This document shows, piece after piece, positions 6,060-6,097 of a DNA stretch of 6,097 nucleotides. The stretch lies in the NCBI GenBank assembly GCA_022508635.1, contig JAFLUV010000141.1, positions 1-6,097 of the forward strand. Direction: 5' to 3'. Position numbers and translations under genes: made by a program. The notes under the pieces are model-generated. The model did not search any database and had not been told where the DNA came from. It saw only the letters and a program-made list of their open reading frames with translations. This stretch comes from Prevotellaceae bacterium. Its GTDB lineage: Bacteria > Bacteroidota > Bacteroidia > Bacteroidales > Bacteroidaceae. The first letter of the stretch is position 1; each line of letters opens with the position of its first letter.

Positions 6060-6097
6060 TTAGTTAATAAAGCGTTTAATATCAGTCACTTTCATGA
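6060..6097 (-). CDS. Possible C-terminal end of a further gene (partial)
   Basis: On the minus strand one frame is open from the window edge to a TAA at 6062-6060 and reads MKVTDIKRFIN. The other two frames close within about 12 bases of the edge. It ends 18 bases before the HU-like ATG, a spacing expected within an operon. It could equally be an 11-codon leader beginning at ATG 6095, or noncoding. Nothing identifies the product. Confidence 0.2.
   Translation of the reverse strand, partial: MKVTDIKRFIN

Overview
The window looks like a chromosomal stretch from an anaerobic Bacteroidales bacterium, most likely Prevotella or a close relative. The evidence is a Bacteroidales-type RhlE DEAD-box helicase, a DUF4923-like lipoprotein, a stand-alone rubredoxin, and two promoters of the Bacteroidetes form (TTTG or GTTG, 20 bases, then TAnnTTTG). 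Genus is inferred from remembered protein families, not from a database search.

Left part (108-3012, plus strand): a GTG-started DEAD-box RNA helicase overlaps by 23 bases an RluA-family rRNA pseudouridine synthase with an S4 domain. A small lipoprotein follows 36 bases later. A perfect 16-bp hairpin with A and T flanks closes the block. The first two genes form a plausible RNA-metabolism operon.

Middle (3013-3547): a 385-base gene-poor gap holds the terminator, several small inverted repeats and a clear promoter for a 52-residue rubredoxin, which ends at its own 9-bp hairpin.

Right-middle (3598-5312, plus strand): a UmuC-like Y-family DNA polymerase is coupled by an ATGA overlap to a short YolD-like protein. 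The pair resembles a cassette common in Firmicutes. Its YolD-like protein is cut short and its polymerase has no obvious promoter or ATG. The polymerase keeps its catalytic acidic residues and a textbook beta-clamp-binding motif (QLDLF).

Right end (5333-6097, minus strand): a low-molecular-weight protein tyrosine phosphatase runs convergent to the polymerase cassette. Its promoter sits inside the tail of a short reading frame that looks like the N-terminal half of a Bacteroidetes HU-like DNA-binding protein. A few codons of a possible further gene reach the window edge. Local G+C is clearly higher in parts of this end than in the helicase.

No RNA gene, CRISPR array, transposase or integrase was seen. 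Nothing here amounts to a clearly new system. The most notable items are the apparently transferred polymerase/YolD pair with its truncated partner, the broken HU-like gene overlapping the phosphatase promoter, and a possibly structured or repeated intergenic segment.
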